From assembly GCA_964275345.1 (NCBI GenBank), contig CAXYBK010000003.1, positions 776,976 to 840,975 on the forward strand: a stretch of 64,000 bases of DNA, in the 5' to 3' direction. The position numbers and the translations under genes are program-made. Origin of the DNA: MED-G78 sp964275345 (GTDB lineage: Bacteria > Pseudomonadota > Gammaproteobacteria > Magnimaribacterales > D2472). The notes under the pieces are model-generated. The model was not told where the DNA came from and did no database searches. It was given only the letters and a program-made list of their open reading frames with translations. Positions 55,277-64,000 of this stretch are shown in pieces. The first letter of the stretch is position 1, and each line of letters begins with the position of its first letter.

Positions 55277-56484
55277 TTATAAATTAGAATTTGTTGATTT
55301 AGCTATAGCTCTAAACATAGCGACATGAGCTGCTTTGGAATATTCTTTTTCAGCTGTAAACCTATGATTTGAAGAAGTTTTTGCTATAACAACATTACTT
55401 AGAGGATCTACATATATATATTGATTGTAAACACCCGATGCGGTGAAATCTGTATCAGGAAAACCAGGAACCCACCATTGATAACCATAACCCCAAGTAT
55501 TAGATGAAAGATCACCAGCTTCTGGTTGAAGGTGAGGAGCATCCATATTGTGCGATGCATCTACCCAAGCACTTGGGACAACTTGCTCGTCTCCCCATTT
55601 CCCATTATTTAGATACAAGAGCCCAAATTTTGCGTAATCTCTTAAAGTTGCGTTTAGCCCACCTAAGGCCATGTCTACATCTTTATTATCGATAAATAAT
55701 AAGCCTCATCTTCCATGCCTATTTTTTCCCATATATTTTTTTGCAAGTACTCTCTTAATGGCATTCCTGTTACTTCTATGAGTAAAAAACCTAGCATCTG
55801 CGAATCAATACTAACGTAGTGATTATAAGTACCTTGTTCTTTGTGATTGGTAAGAGTCTTTGCAAAATCTCTGAAAGAGGTGCCAGCAGCAACAGCTCTA
55901 CCAAACTTATTTATATCTGAATTAGGATCTGCATAATCTTCATTAAATAAAACTCCAGAAGACATTTGAAGAATATTTTTTATTTTTATACCGTCATAAC
56001 CAGTCCCTTTAAAGTCAGGTAGATATTTGGTAATTGGATCATTAATATCCTCTATCAATCCATCATTTACAGCAATTCCAACTAGAGCGGATAAGAAAGA
56101 CTTAGCAACAGACCATGATATATGTTTTGAGGTAGAGGTATTGCCATTAAAGTAATCTTCAAAGATGACCTTATTGTCCTTAATAATTAACAGGCCATCA
56201 GTTTTAAAATACTTTAATGCCTCTTCTAAGTTTTGGTCTTTTCCTTCAAATTGATATGAATCAGGGAGGATAAATACATTGTCAGATCTTGGAAGGGCTT
56301 TTGCTTTGCTTGAAGGTTTGATAGATTCTGAAGCTATAAATAACTCACTCATATTTATAAAATTATGAGCAATTTTATCTTCATCATACAGGTGCATTAT
56401 TCTATAGATCCTTAAAGCCCCAGGGCCGTATATAAATGAAAGAATAATAATAATGGCTAAAAGAATGATAGAAATTGTTTTCAT
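55277..56484 (-). pseudogene. Serine hydrolase, beta-lactamase/esterase class C-like, one frame break
   Basis: This penicillin-binding-protein-fold hydrolase has an N-terminal membrane anchor or signal (about residues 3-22). The nucleophile Ser125 lies in SVAK at 125-128 and the Tyr region in YNHYVSIDSQMLGF. The first frame ends at MEDEAYYLSIIKM; the other continues FIDNKDVDMALGGLNATLRDYAKFG. Restoring one T in the run at plus-strand 55694-55696 joins them as YYFIDNKDVDMALGG. About 402 residues in total. Likely periplasmic; an esterase or peptidase role is as likely as any beta-lactam activity. Confidence 0.85.
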
Positions 56485-56512
56485 AAGTTTCCCTAGTTAT
56501 GAAGGTTAAATT

Positions 56513-57070
56513 TTATTTCCATACATCAACATAATCCTTTAGATCATGCATGGGAATAGTTTTATTTTTGCCAGCTGCAGTTCCAGTATATATATACCCA
56601 ATAACCTCGGCAGACTCATCTAATTCGAGATGCTTTGAAATCACTTTGTTAAATGCAAAAGTTCCAGTTCTCCACATAGCTCCATAACCTAAAGCGTTTA
56701 GTGCTAAAAGTATATTTTGCCCAGCACATCCGGTTGAGATAGTTTGCTCTATTGAAGGTACTTTTGGATGATCTTTAGGAGTAGAAATTAATACAATTAT
56801 CATTGGGGCTCGAAAGGGAGCCTCAGTATATTTTGAAATCTGAAGATCCGTTAACTCCTTATTTAACTCATGAGCAGTTTTAAGAAATATTTCAGATAGC
56901 CTATTCCTTCCGTTACCTGTAATTTGAATAAATGTTGATGGTCTTAACCATGCATGATCTGGAGCTCTTAGAGCAGACTCAAAAACTGTTTCCATTTCCT
57001 CAGAAGTAGGGTGAGGCTCAACTAGCTCTCTAGCTGAATTTCTTGTAGTAATATTTTTTATTGCATCCAT
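56513..57070 (-). CDS. Nitroreductase-family FMN oxidoreductase (YdjA-like)
   Basis: This 185-residue flavoprotein starts with TRNSARELVEPHPTSEEME, the first FMN phosphate-binding region being NSARE. SALRAPDHAWLRPSTFIQI and LLALNALGYGAMWRTG are close to the YdjA type of NAD(P)H nitroreductases. It lies 3 bases after the transporter gene and 28 bases before the serine hydrolase. The natural substrate is unknown. Confidence 0.87.
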   Translation of the reverse strand: MDAIKNITTRNSARELVEPHPTSEEMETVFESALRAPDHAWLRPSTFIQITGNGRNRLSEIFLKTAHELNKELTDLQISKYTEAPFRAPMIIVLISTPKDHPKVPSIEQTISTGCAGQNILLALNALGYGAMWRTGTFAFNKVISKHLELDESAEVIGYIYTGTAAGKNKTIPMHDLKDYVDVWK

Positions 57071-57073
57071 TTA

Positions 57074-58502
57074 TTAAGAATTATATAACTTTTTTTGTTC
57101 AAGTTTATCTCTAATATCTTTATGATATTTTTTAGTAATTTTGTATCCAGAGTAAAAGAAAGCAGCTATTAATCCCCATATCATCGCAAAGGGTCCATCT
57201 AAAAGACCCAGGTTAAAAAGCATAGATTCTGTAATCACTTCTTGACTGCCATATGAAGGAAAATTAATTATATCTAAGAGCAGTTCCCGCAACAATTGAA
57301 CCAAGAGCGCCTGAGGCTTTTGCAAAGAATGATCGCGCCGAATAAAAAATACCTTCTTGACGATATCCAGTTAGAAGTTCATGTTCATCACAAACATCTG
57401 CCAAGGCTGACATAACACTAATGTTTAATATAGAGCCAGCTGCAGCTGCAACTGACCCAAGAACAATTATAAAAATTACTAGATCCCATGAAGCAGGATC
57501 AGGAGCTAGACCAAACAGACTTAAAATAACAGCTAGCGACCAAAAAAAACTTAAAATTATTGCAGATAAAACTATGATTATTGGCTTTTCAAAGATTGAA
57601 TGAAGTCTCGCTGTAATCATAAAGCCTATAGCATAGCCAAATACATTATTAAGAATTAACCAGCCTGTTTGAATTGGACTTAACTTCCAATAAAAAGTAT
57701 ACATATAAAGTCCAAGCACCTCATGAGTTCCTATAAGGATTGAAAGAAAAAATATACCTAAAAGTAGATAAAGATAATTTTTATTTTTTAAAACCTTAGC
57801 AATATCCTTAAAAAATCTAAGTAAGTTATTTTTACTTTTTCTTTCTTTGGGTTGTTTTAATTTAGGTATTTGATCTTTTGTAAAATAGGCTGAACTAGTT
57901 AAAGCTATACCAACTAAGATACAGCTAAAAAAAACTATGGGTGGATAAGCCTCTCTTGATAATTGACCTAATTCATATCCTTCAATATTTGGAAAGATAA
58001 AAAACCAAACATAGACATGCATAATAATTACACCTGTATAAGAAAGAACATTGTTAAAGCTCATAACTTTAGATCTTTCAATATAATCATCTGAAAGTTC
58101 AGCTCCTAGAGCCAAATGAGGAATAGTAAAAAGAGTAATACTCAGTTTTAGTAAAATAGTAAAAGATGTAAACCAGGCAAATATTGCTAATTGATCTAGG
58201 CCCTCTGGCGGATTAAAGATTAAGTAAAGACATATAATTACTGGAAGTGGTGCAGCAAACATAAAGGGATGCCTTCTTCCTAGCTTAGAACGAAAATTAT
58301 CTGACATAGATCCAACTAAAGGATCAGATATAGCATCAAAGAAAATAGCTATAGAAACAGCCAATCCAGTTAAAAATCCTGAAAGACCTATAACTTGGTT
58401 ATAAAAAAAGAAAGCTAGAGTAGCTAGCAACCATAAGACGCTAGCCTCACCTATGGCGCCAATACCATATGATAATTTAGTACTTAATTTCACCGATGAC
58501 AT
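57074..58502 (-). pseudogene. GPH-family sugar/cation symporter (MFS), one frame break
   Basis: This 12-segment transporter is of the glycoside-pentoside-hexuronide family. LSYGIGAIGEASVLWLL and AIFFDAISDPLVGSMSDNFRSKLGRRHPFMF are diagnostic. The first frame ends TALRYN at 57264. One extra base at about plus-strand 57273-57284 separates it from LDIINFPSYGSQ..., which supplies the last membrane segment and the basic tail to 57074. Full length is about 476 residues. It is the first gene of the leftward run that includes nitroreductase, hydrolases and a TonB receptor. Confidence 0.88.
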
Positions 58503-58632
58503 AATTATTAATCATCATGCTAGATTGTTTAGAGTAAGTCTAACAACTAACCCATGTATTTTTTTTATACATGTATTATTTATTAATCCTAAAATTAGGT
58601 ATTATTGTTGAAGTTAATAAATTTATAAAAAT

Positions 58633-58815
58633 ATGTTGATACAAATAATTGGAATAGCGGCTTTAGTAATTGTTTCTTATTTTGTTGTTAAAAGATTATC
58701 TAATACAGATAAAGCTTTACCCAATGAATCTGAGGTAGAAGATAACAGTTTAATTTTTGAGGAAGAGATGTCCGAAGATGAACTTAATGAAATTGATGAA
58801 AGCATCAATGACTAG
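58633..58815 (+). CDS. Small membrane-anchored acidic protein
   Basis: This 60-residue ORF has one N-terminal membrane segment (LIQIIGIAALVIVSYFVV), then a short basic turn KRL, then a strongly acidic tail (EEEMSEDELNEIDESIND). It diverges from the GPH gene and precedes another small membrane ORF by 15 bases. No family is recognised. The clear membrane-then-acid pattern supports coding. Confidence 0.6.
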   Translation: MLIQIIGIAALVIVSYFVVKRLSNTDKALPNESEVEDNSLIFEEEMSEDELNEIDESIND

Positions 58816-58830
58816 TTAAATTTTTTAATC

Positions 58831-59016
58831 ATGGAATTCATTAAAGCGATATTTATAAGTTTTGGAATACTTGCAGTATCTGTTGGAATATTACATTTTA
58901 TTCTAAAAAAGCTATTCAAAAACTATGATACTAAAATGGTCTGGCTCTGGTTTCTTTTTGTAGTTACTTGGATTGATCTAATCGGAGTTTATATGTCCTG
59001 GTGGCGTATTATCTGA
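58831..59016 (+). CDS. Small two-span membrane protein
   Basis: This 61-residue ORF has two membrane segments (about residues 4-26 and 38-56) around a basic loop KKLFKNYDTK. It follows the preceding small gene by 15 bases and its 3' end overlaps the convergent BCCT gene by 39 bases. Trp-rich second span WLWFLFVVTWIDLIGVYM. The family is unknown. Confidence 0.55.
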   Translation: MEFIKAIFISFGILAVSVGILHFILKKLFKNYDTKMVWLWFLFVVTWIDLIGVYMSWWRII

Positions 59017-60492
59017 TTCCTTTAAGCCTTTAAGAAGATTCTTACAGGCAAACACCATAATAATTGCAAAAGGCACTCCAGTTATAACTACAGAAGTCTG
59101 CAGGGCGGTTAAGCCGCCTGCGTATAAAAGCACTGCAGCAACAACGCCAAGTAAAATTGCCCATGTAACTCTTGAGATCATCGGTGAATCATCATTTATA
59201 TCAGTTTGATCTTTGGACGAAAGCATTGATGCAACTAATGCACCTGAATCAGATGAAGTAACAAAAAAAGTAACTATTAATATTAATGAAATAATTGATA
59301 GAGGCTGAGCAAATGGATATACATCATATAAAGTAAATAAAGCTACAGGAAGATTATTTGCAACCACCTGACTTATATCACTTGTGTTACTGATAACTTG
59401 ATAAATTGCTGCATTACCAAAAACTCCCATCCATAAAAAAACTATTAAAGAAGGAACAAATAAAACTCCAACTATAAATTCTTTAATTGTTCTTCCATAA
59501 GAAATTCTTGCTATGAATAAAGATACAAAAGGAGCCCATGAGAACCACCAAGTAAAATAAAATAAAGTCCATCCATTTTGCCACGAGGTCGGATCATAGA
59601 CTTCAGTCCATGTTGCTGATTGGATAATAGTATTTAAGTAAGCTCCAAAATTTTGAACTAAAGCGTTCACTATAAAAATAGTTGGCCCAAGAGCAAAGAC
59701 TAGTAAAAGTAATCCAGTAGCAATAATCATATTAACTTGAGATAGTTTTTTAATTCCTGCATTTAATCCAAGTGAAACACTGGTTAAACCTAAGAGGGTT
59801 ATAAAAATAATGATATAAACTTTATTAGTAAAAGTTTCCTCTATTCCAAAAATATGTGCCATACCTGCACTTATCTGAACTGTTCCTAGACCAAGCGATG
59901 TAGTGACGCCAAAGACAGTAGTAAGAATAGCTATAACATCAATTAAAACTGCTAAAGGTTTATTAGAAGCAACTTTCTCTCCAAGTAATGAGCTTACTCT
60001 AAAGGGTAGTTTTTTATTGTAAGAAGCAAAAGCAAAACATAACCCCAATGAAGAATATACAGCCCATCCGTGGAGTCCCCAATGAAGGTTAGCAAGATTA
60101 ATTGCTTTGCTTGCATTAAAAGCATTATCCCCATCAATCATTCCAGGAAATGAATTCATATGCATTATTGGTTCAGCAACTCCATAAAAAAGCAGTCCTA
60201 TACCTAAGCCAGCACTAAAAAGCATAGCTATCCAATTAACATAGGTATATGAAGGCTCAGCATTAGGTCCACCAAGTCTTATATTTTTATGCTTAGTAAA
60301 TAATAGATAAATTGTAAAAATAAGAAATCCATTAGCTAGAACAATAATTAGCCATCCAAAATAATCTGATAAGAATGATTGAATTTGAAGAAATAAAGCC
60401 TCAGATACATCAGAATTAGTAGAAACAATTCCTGTTATAAGAAGGATAAGTGAAACGGATAATAGAAATCTAGATTTACTAATATTTTGCAT
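58978..60492 (-). CDS. BCCT-family transporter
   Basis: This 504-residue transporter likely carries betaine, choline, carnitine or a DMSP-like compound. TM8 region GWTLFYFTWWFSWAPFVSLFIARISYGRTIKEF-type pattern is canonical: Trp-x-x-x-Tyr-Phe-Thr-Trp-Trp, then SYGRTIKEF. NLHWGLHGWAVYSSLG and GIGLLFYGVAEP are further family features. Unlike the BCCT gene at 43999-45411, it has an intact first membrane helix. It is monocistronic, diverging from the TonB receptor across 263 bases. Confidence 0.95.
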   Translation of the reverse strand: MQNISKSRFLLSVSLILLITGIVSTNSDVSEALFLQIQSFLSDYFGWLIIVLANGFLIFTIYLLFTKHKNIRLGGPNAEPSYTYVNWIAMLFSAGLGIGLLFYGVAEPIMHMNSFPGMIDGDNAFNASKAINLANLHWGLHGWAVYSSLGLCFAFASYNKKLPFRVSSLLGEKVASNKPLAVLIDVIAILTTVFGVTTSLGLGTVQISAGMAHIFGIEETFTNKVYIIIFITLLGLTSVSLGLNAGIKKLSQVNMIIATGLLLLVFALGPTIFIVNALVQNFGAYLNTIIQSATWTEVYDPTSWQNGWTLFYFTWWFSWAPFVSLFIARISYGRTIKEFIVGVLFVPSLIVFLWMGVFGNAAIYQVISNTSDISQVVANNLPVALFTLYDVYPFAQPLSIISLILIVTFFVTSSDSGALVASMLSSKDQTDINDDSPMISRVTWAILLGVVAAVLLYAGGLTALQTSVVITGVPFAIIMVFACKNLLKGLKESDNTPPGHINSD

Positions 60493-60686
60493 ATTTTATT
60501 TTATAAATTTTAATTGTGAACTCACTATAACTAATTTATAGAAAATTAGAAAAATTTTGTCTATTTTACAAGTATCAGCAATATGCCCAAAAACTTGAAT
60601 TATATCTCTCTAATGTTATAGTCCTTTCAAGACTAATTTAATGAAATTGCTGGTCTTTAAACAAGCTAAACTTCCCGGGGGGGTAT

Positions 60687-60700
60687 CTAGGGCAACCTAG
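60687..60700 (+). repeat. Inverted repeat and G-run in the TonB receptor leader
   Basis: CTAGG-GCAA-CCTAG forms a 5-base stem with a tetraloop, 56-69 bases upstream of the receptor start. It is preceded by CCC and a run of seven G at 60677-60683. The rest of the 263-base gap between the BCCT and receptor genes is AT-rich with no ORF. A ribosome-binding site AAAGGGGAG precedes the ATG at 60756. A role as leader structure or operator is unproven. Confidence 0.35.
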
Positions 60701-60755
60701 GTTTAAAAAGTCGATCTTATTTACTATTAGTAATTTTCTATAAAGGGGAGCTGAT

Positions 60756-63206
60756 ATGAAGAATTTAACCGACTTATATTCAAAAGAGTATATATCTAAT
60801 ATAAAAACGAATGTAGCTTTAGGAGTACTAGGAACAGTTGCAGCAGTTATGCCGCAAACAGGTATTTCACAAGAGCGTGTTATTGAAGAAATTGTGGTTT
60901 CTGCTCAGAAGAAAGAAGAAAATGCTTCTGATGTACCACTTACTGTAACAGCCTTAACAGGTGAGACACTAGATGAAATGAACGTGTCTAATTTTGATGA
61001 ATATATTGAATATTTACCAAATGTTACTAACGGCGGAAGAGGACCTGGACAATCAACTATATATATAAGAGGCATGGCTGTAGATCCAGTTAATGTATTC
61101 TTATCTGCAGCTCAGGGATCAACTCCTAACGTTGCTTTATATTTAGATGAGCAGCCAGTAACTGTTCCAGGAAGAAACTTAGATATTTACGTTGCTGATA
61201 TGGAACGTATCGAAGTGTTGCCTGGACCTCAAGGAACTCTATATGGTGCAAGTTCACAGGCAGGTACTGTCAGACTTATCACTAATAAACCAAAATTTAA
61301 TACATCTGAAGCTGGACTTAATGCCGGTATTTTTGGAACATCGAATGGAGAGGCAAGTAATAACTTTGATGCCTTTGTAAATATTCCAATGATTGATGAT
61401 GTTTGGGCTGTTAGAGGTGTTTTCTATAGATCAGACCTAGGTGGTTATATTGATAATGTTCCTGGAACACTTGTTTTATCTCCAAATAATCCTAGTTATC
61501 CTGGACCTGATACTACTTATACAGAAATAGATAATTCTGCTTTGGTGGAAGATGATTTTAATGACGCTTCATATCAAGGTTTCAGATTATCATCTGCTAT
61601 GGCTCTTAATGAAAATTGGGATTTATTAGTTACTCACATTGATCAAGAGATTAATGCTGATGGTGTTTTTGATTATGATCCAGCTGTTGGAGATCTTAAA
61701 GTTAAGAGATTCCAACCAGATACATTAGAAGATGCTTTCACTCAAACTTCTATGACTTTAGAGGGTAGAATGGGCACACTTGATGTTCTATACACAGGCT
61801 CATATCTTGATAGACAAGTTAATCAACTTGTTGATTACAGCGGATATGGAAATGTTGGTGCTTACCTGCCTTATTACATATGTAATTATTTATCAACCAC
61901 TTCACCTTCTTATAGTGCTTGTGGTAATGCAGATGTACTTGTAGAGCTTGATGATCAAAATGAAAGAACAACGCATGAATTTAGGATTGCTTCTAATGAA
62001 ATGAGTGAGCTTCCTTTTTCTTACACAGCGGGTGTTTTCATTGATGAAAGTATTCTTAAGACTATTAACGAGTATAACTACAATGGTTCCATCTCTCCTG
62101 AAGGCAGTGACTCTTTTGGTGCCGTAGCTGAAGAAAATTGCCCTATCCCAGGCGCATATGCTAACGATCCATCATGTAGACCTGCTCAAACTAGGTTCTA
62201 CAATGATATTCTGAGAACAGAGGAGCAAACCTCATTCTTTGGTGAAGTTACTTTCCCTGTTAGCGATAAGCTAGATTTCATGATTGGAATGAGAAAGTAT
62301 GATATGGATATCGACTTTAGAGGACAATCTAAATTTGGTTATAGGGGAGCTAATGTTTCTAACGGAAGAGACTATGATGCAGCGCCGCATGGCACTGATT
62401 TACTCAATCAAAGTGATACTGTTACTAAGTTCACAGCTAGTTATAAGCCAGATGAAGATACCTTATGGTATTTTACAAGATCTGAAGGCTTTAGACCTGG
62501 TGGCTTTAATAGGGGTGGATTACTAACATCTAGAAATCCTTCTTTCCCAGATGTGCCACTAACTTATGGTTCTGATGATACTATCAACACAGAGATCGGT
62601 ATTAAGACTTTGTTAATGGATGGGTCTTTAAGACTTAATGCCACATGGTACAACGTAGAATGGACTGATATTCAAGTATCAAGATTTGATCCAGTCAACG
62701 TATCTATATTAACCTTTATTGAGAATGCAGCTGATGCAGACGTTAGCGGTATTGAAGCAGATATTCTTTGGTATCCTTCAAATGAGAAATGGACTGTAAT
62801 GGCAGCCATGTCTTCTAATGATACTGAAATCACAAATATTAAAGCTCAGATTGTTGAGCTAGCTCCTGTAGGAAGTGCGCTACCTTTAGCGCCTGAATTA
62901 CAGTGGAATATTAGAGCAAGACGTGATTCTGAGTTCATGGGTAACGCTGCTTATACTCAAATTGCAGTTAAAAATGCAGGTGAGGCATTTAGTTCTCTAG
63001 AAGCCGATAAACGTTATCAACAAGATGCTTACAGAATTGTTGATCTTGCATATGGCTTTGAGATGAATGGAGCAGACTGGGAGTTCTTTATTAGAAACTT
63101 AACTGATGAAAGAGCACAACTATATTTCAATGATCAGGATGATATTCCAAGAATATCTACTAACCGTCCTAGAAATATGGGTGTTAGAGTCTCACTGAAA
63201 TTCTAA
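60756..63206 (+). CDS. TonB-dependent receptor
   Basis: This 816-residue outer-membrane transporter is intact. It has a hydrophobic segment at about residues 20-40 (NVALGVLGTVAAVMPQTG), a TonB box IEEIVVSAQKKEENASDVPL near 47, plug motifs TIYIRGMAVDP and VLPGPQGTLYGASSQAGTVRLITNKP, and a barrel ending NMGVRVSLKF. It aligns along its length with the receptor at 40739-43133 (same order IDEQPV / LDEQPV, NVPGT / NVPST), so the two are paralogues. An intrinsic terminator follows. The ligand is unknown. Confidence 0.94.
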   Translation: MKNLTDLYSKEYISNIKTNVALGVLGTVAAVMPQTGISQERVIEEIVVSAQKKEENASDVPLTVTALTGETLDEMNVSNFDEYIEYLPNVTNGGRGPGQSTIYIRGMAVDPVNVFLSAAQGSTPNVALYLDEQPVTVPGRNLDIYVADMERIEVLPGPQGTLYGASSQAGTVRLITNKPKFNTSEAGLNAGIFGTSNGEASNNFDAFVNIPMIDDVWAVRGVFYRSDLGGYIDNVPGTLVLSPNNPSYPGPDTTYTEIDNSALVEDDFNDASYQGFRLSSAMALNENWDLLVTHIDQEINADGVFDYDPAVGDLKVKRFQPDTLEDAFTQTSMTLEGRMGTLDVLYTGSYLDRQVNQLVDYSGYGNVGAYLPYYICNYLSTTSPSYSACGNADVLVELDDQNERTTHEFRIASNEMSELPFSYTAGVFIDESILKTINEYNYNGSISPEGSDSFGAVAEENCPIPGAYANDPSCRPAQTRFYNDILRTEEQTSFFGEVTFPVSDKLDFMIGMRKYDMDIDFRGQSKFGYRGANVSNGRDYDAAPHGTDLLNQSDTVTKFTASYKPDEDTLWYFTRSEGFRPGGFNRGGLLTSRNPSFPDVPLTYGSDDTINTEIGIKTLLMDGSLRLNATWYNVEWTDIQVSRFDPVNVSILTFIENAADADVSGIEADILWYPSNEKWTVMAAMSSNDTEITNIKAQIVELAPVGSALPLAPELQWNIRARRDSEFMGNAAYTQIAVKNAGEAFSSLEADKRYQQDAYRIVDLAYGFEMNGADWEFFIRNLTDERAQLYFNDQDDIPRISTNRPRNMGVRVSLKF

Positions 63207-63220
63207 TAGACTTGAATTTA

Positions 63221-63248
63221 AAAAGGGTGCATTAGCACCCTTTTTTTT
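63221..63248 (+). terminator. Intrinsic terminator after the TonB receptor
   Basis: A stem AAAAGGGTGC / GCACCCTTTT with an ATTA loop is followed by a T run. It starts 14 bases after the receptor stop and separates it from the TPR gene. The A-run on the left could also allow some leftward function. Confidence 0.93.
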
Positions 63249-63277
63249 ATATTATCAAATAAAAATAGGATTATATT

Positions 63278-64000
63278 TTGTCAGACAATAACTCATCAAT
63301 AAGCACAACCGACATTCAAAATCTTGTTGCTGGTGGAGAGTTCAAAAAAGCACTTGACGCTTTAGATGGTAAAGATATTCAAGTCAGCAAAAGAGATTTT
63401 TATTATTTTAAAGCAGTTTGTTATAGGTATTTAAAAGATCATAAGAATGCACATTTATCACTTAATGAATTAATTAAATACTTTCCAAATTATGCAAGAG
63501 CTTATCAAGAGCTTGGATATATATATTCAATTAAAAATGATGAAAAAAAAGCTTTAAGAGCTTTCCTTCGTGCCGTGAGATTAAATAACTCATTACATGC
63601 TTCTTGGCTTTCAATTGTTAAGTTTGCTGAAGGTAATGAAAAACTTTTAGAGTTGTGTGATACAAATATCTATTATCTAAAAAATCTACCACCAGAATTA
63701 AAAACTGTTTTAAGTTACACAAATGAAGGTAAATTAGCAAAAGCCGATCATATCTGCAGGGACTATCTTCAACAAAAACCTCATGATGTAGAGGCAATGA
63801 GATTGCTTGCTAATATAGCATTAGAGTTATATATTTTTGAAGATGCTGAATTTTTACTAGAAAGCTGTTTGGTCTTTGATCCAAATAATATTAAAGCTAA
63901 ACACGATTATATAACCGCTTTATTAAGAAGACAGAAATACGGACTCGCCTTAGAGACTGCAAGGAAATTATACGAAAGTGATCCTGAAGAACTTATAGCC
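63278..64000 (+). CDS. TPR-repeat protein, 3' end outside window
   Basis: The frame is open from a TTG at 63278 to the right edge (241 codons). An in-frame TAG at 63266 leaves TTG as the only usual start codon. The product is made of helical tetratricopeptide repeats (for example ARAYQELGYIYSIKNDEKKA and AMRLLANIALELYIFEDAEF). It resembles the TPR part of the sulfotransferase at 45490-47463, including the EAMRLL(A/G)I(L)A segment, so a C-terminal sulfotransferase domain beyond the window is likely but not visible. Confidence 0.8.
   Translation, partial: MSDNNSSISTTDIQNLVAGGEFKKALDALDGKDIQVSKRDFYYFKAVCYRYLKDHKNAHLSLNELIKYFPNYARAYQELGYIYSIKNDEKKALRAFLRAVRLNNSLHASWLSIVKFAEGNEKLLELCDTNIYYLKNLPPELKTVLSYTNEGKLAKADHICRDYLQQKPHDVEAMRLLANIALELYIFEDAEFLLESCLVFDPNNIKAKHDYITALLRRQKYGLALETARKLYESDPEELIA

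Noticed and set aside
1..64000. tRNA, rRNA, CRISPR array, insertion sequence or prophage
   Set aside because: I looked for clover-leaf patterns, regular direct repeats with spacers, transposase motifs and phage structural genes and found none that hold up. The phage-like exonuclease at 47460 stands alone.

Overview
The window is AT-rich (roughly one third G+C by eye) bacterial DNA with tightly packed genes. It has a complete type II secretion gene run, many TonB-dependent receptors, BCCT transporters, an ftsK-lolA-crcB-serS block and paired TPR/sulfotransferase genes. This fits a streamlined marine gammaproteobacterium, and the gene content resembles the SAR86 clade. That placement is inferred from gene content only; there is no rRNA in the window, and I saw no tRNA, CRISPR array, insertion sequence or prophage.

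Layout: (1) 1-8705, + strand: type II secretion operon gspD (cut by the left edge), E, F, G, H, I, J, K, L, M. (2) 8719-14508: a phosphate module. A short Ppx/GppA enzyme and PPK2 read leftward; a Pit transporter, porin, TetR regulator and beta-propeller phytase read rightward. The divergent gap carries six half-sites at about 11 bp spacing that resemble a Pho-box array. (3) 14497-20358: mixed housekeeping and lipid genes (epoxide hydrolase, DedA, HIT protein, UMF1-type MFS transporter, GDPD, acyltransferase). (4) 20360-24522, - strand: a nitrogen module, sigma-54 promoter > torF porin > glnK > amt > hairpin > second sigma-54 promoter > glnK > amt. (5) 24597-31935: SDR, AcuI/YhdH-type reductase, thioredoxin reductase, ftsK, lolA, crcB, serS. 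(6) 32069-48821: an Oar-like receptor, 2OG-Fe(II) oxygenase, NupC transporter, KASIII-like enzyme, esterases, a TonB receptor, a BCCT transporter, then a coupled run of TPR-sulfotransferase, PD-(D/E)XK exonuclease and peptidase E. (7) 48882-58502, - strand: GPH transporter, nitroreductase, serine hydrolase, SDR, two amidohydrolases and a TonB receptor, a plausible substrate-scavenging locus. (8) 58633-64000: two small membrane proteins, a second BCCT transporter, a TonB receptor and the start of another TPR protein.

The most important caution is that nine genes between about 25.4 and 57.3 kb carry eleven single-base frame breaks, mostly at runs of three or more identical bases. Two are in ftsK, which is essential in other bacteria. 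I read these as sequencing or assembly indels, not biological decay, and annotate each affected gene as one broken CDS. The strongest biological signals are the Pho-box-like array over the polyphosphate/Pit/phytase cluster, the duplicated sigma-54-driven glnK-amt units, and several unlisted membrane micro-ORFs.
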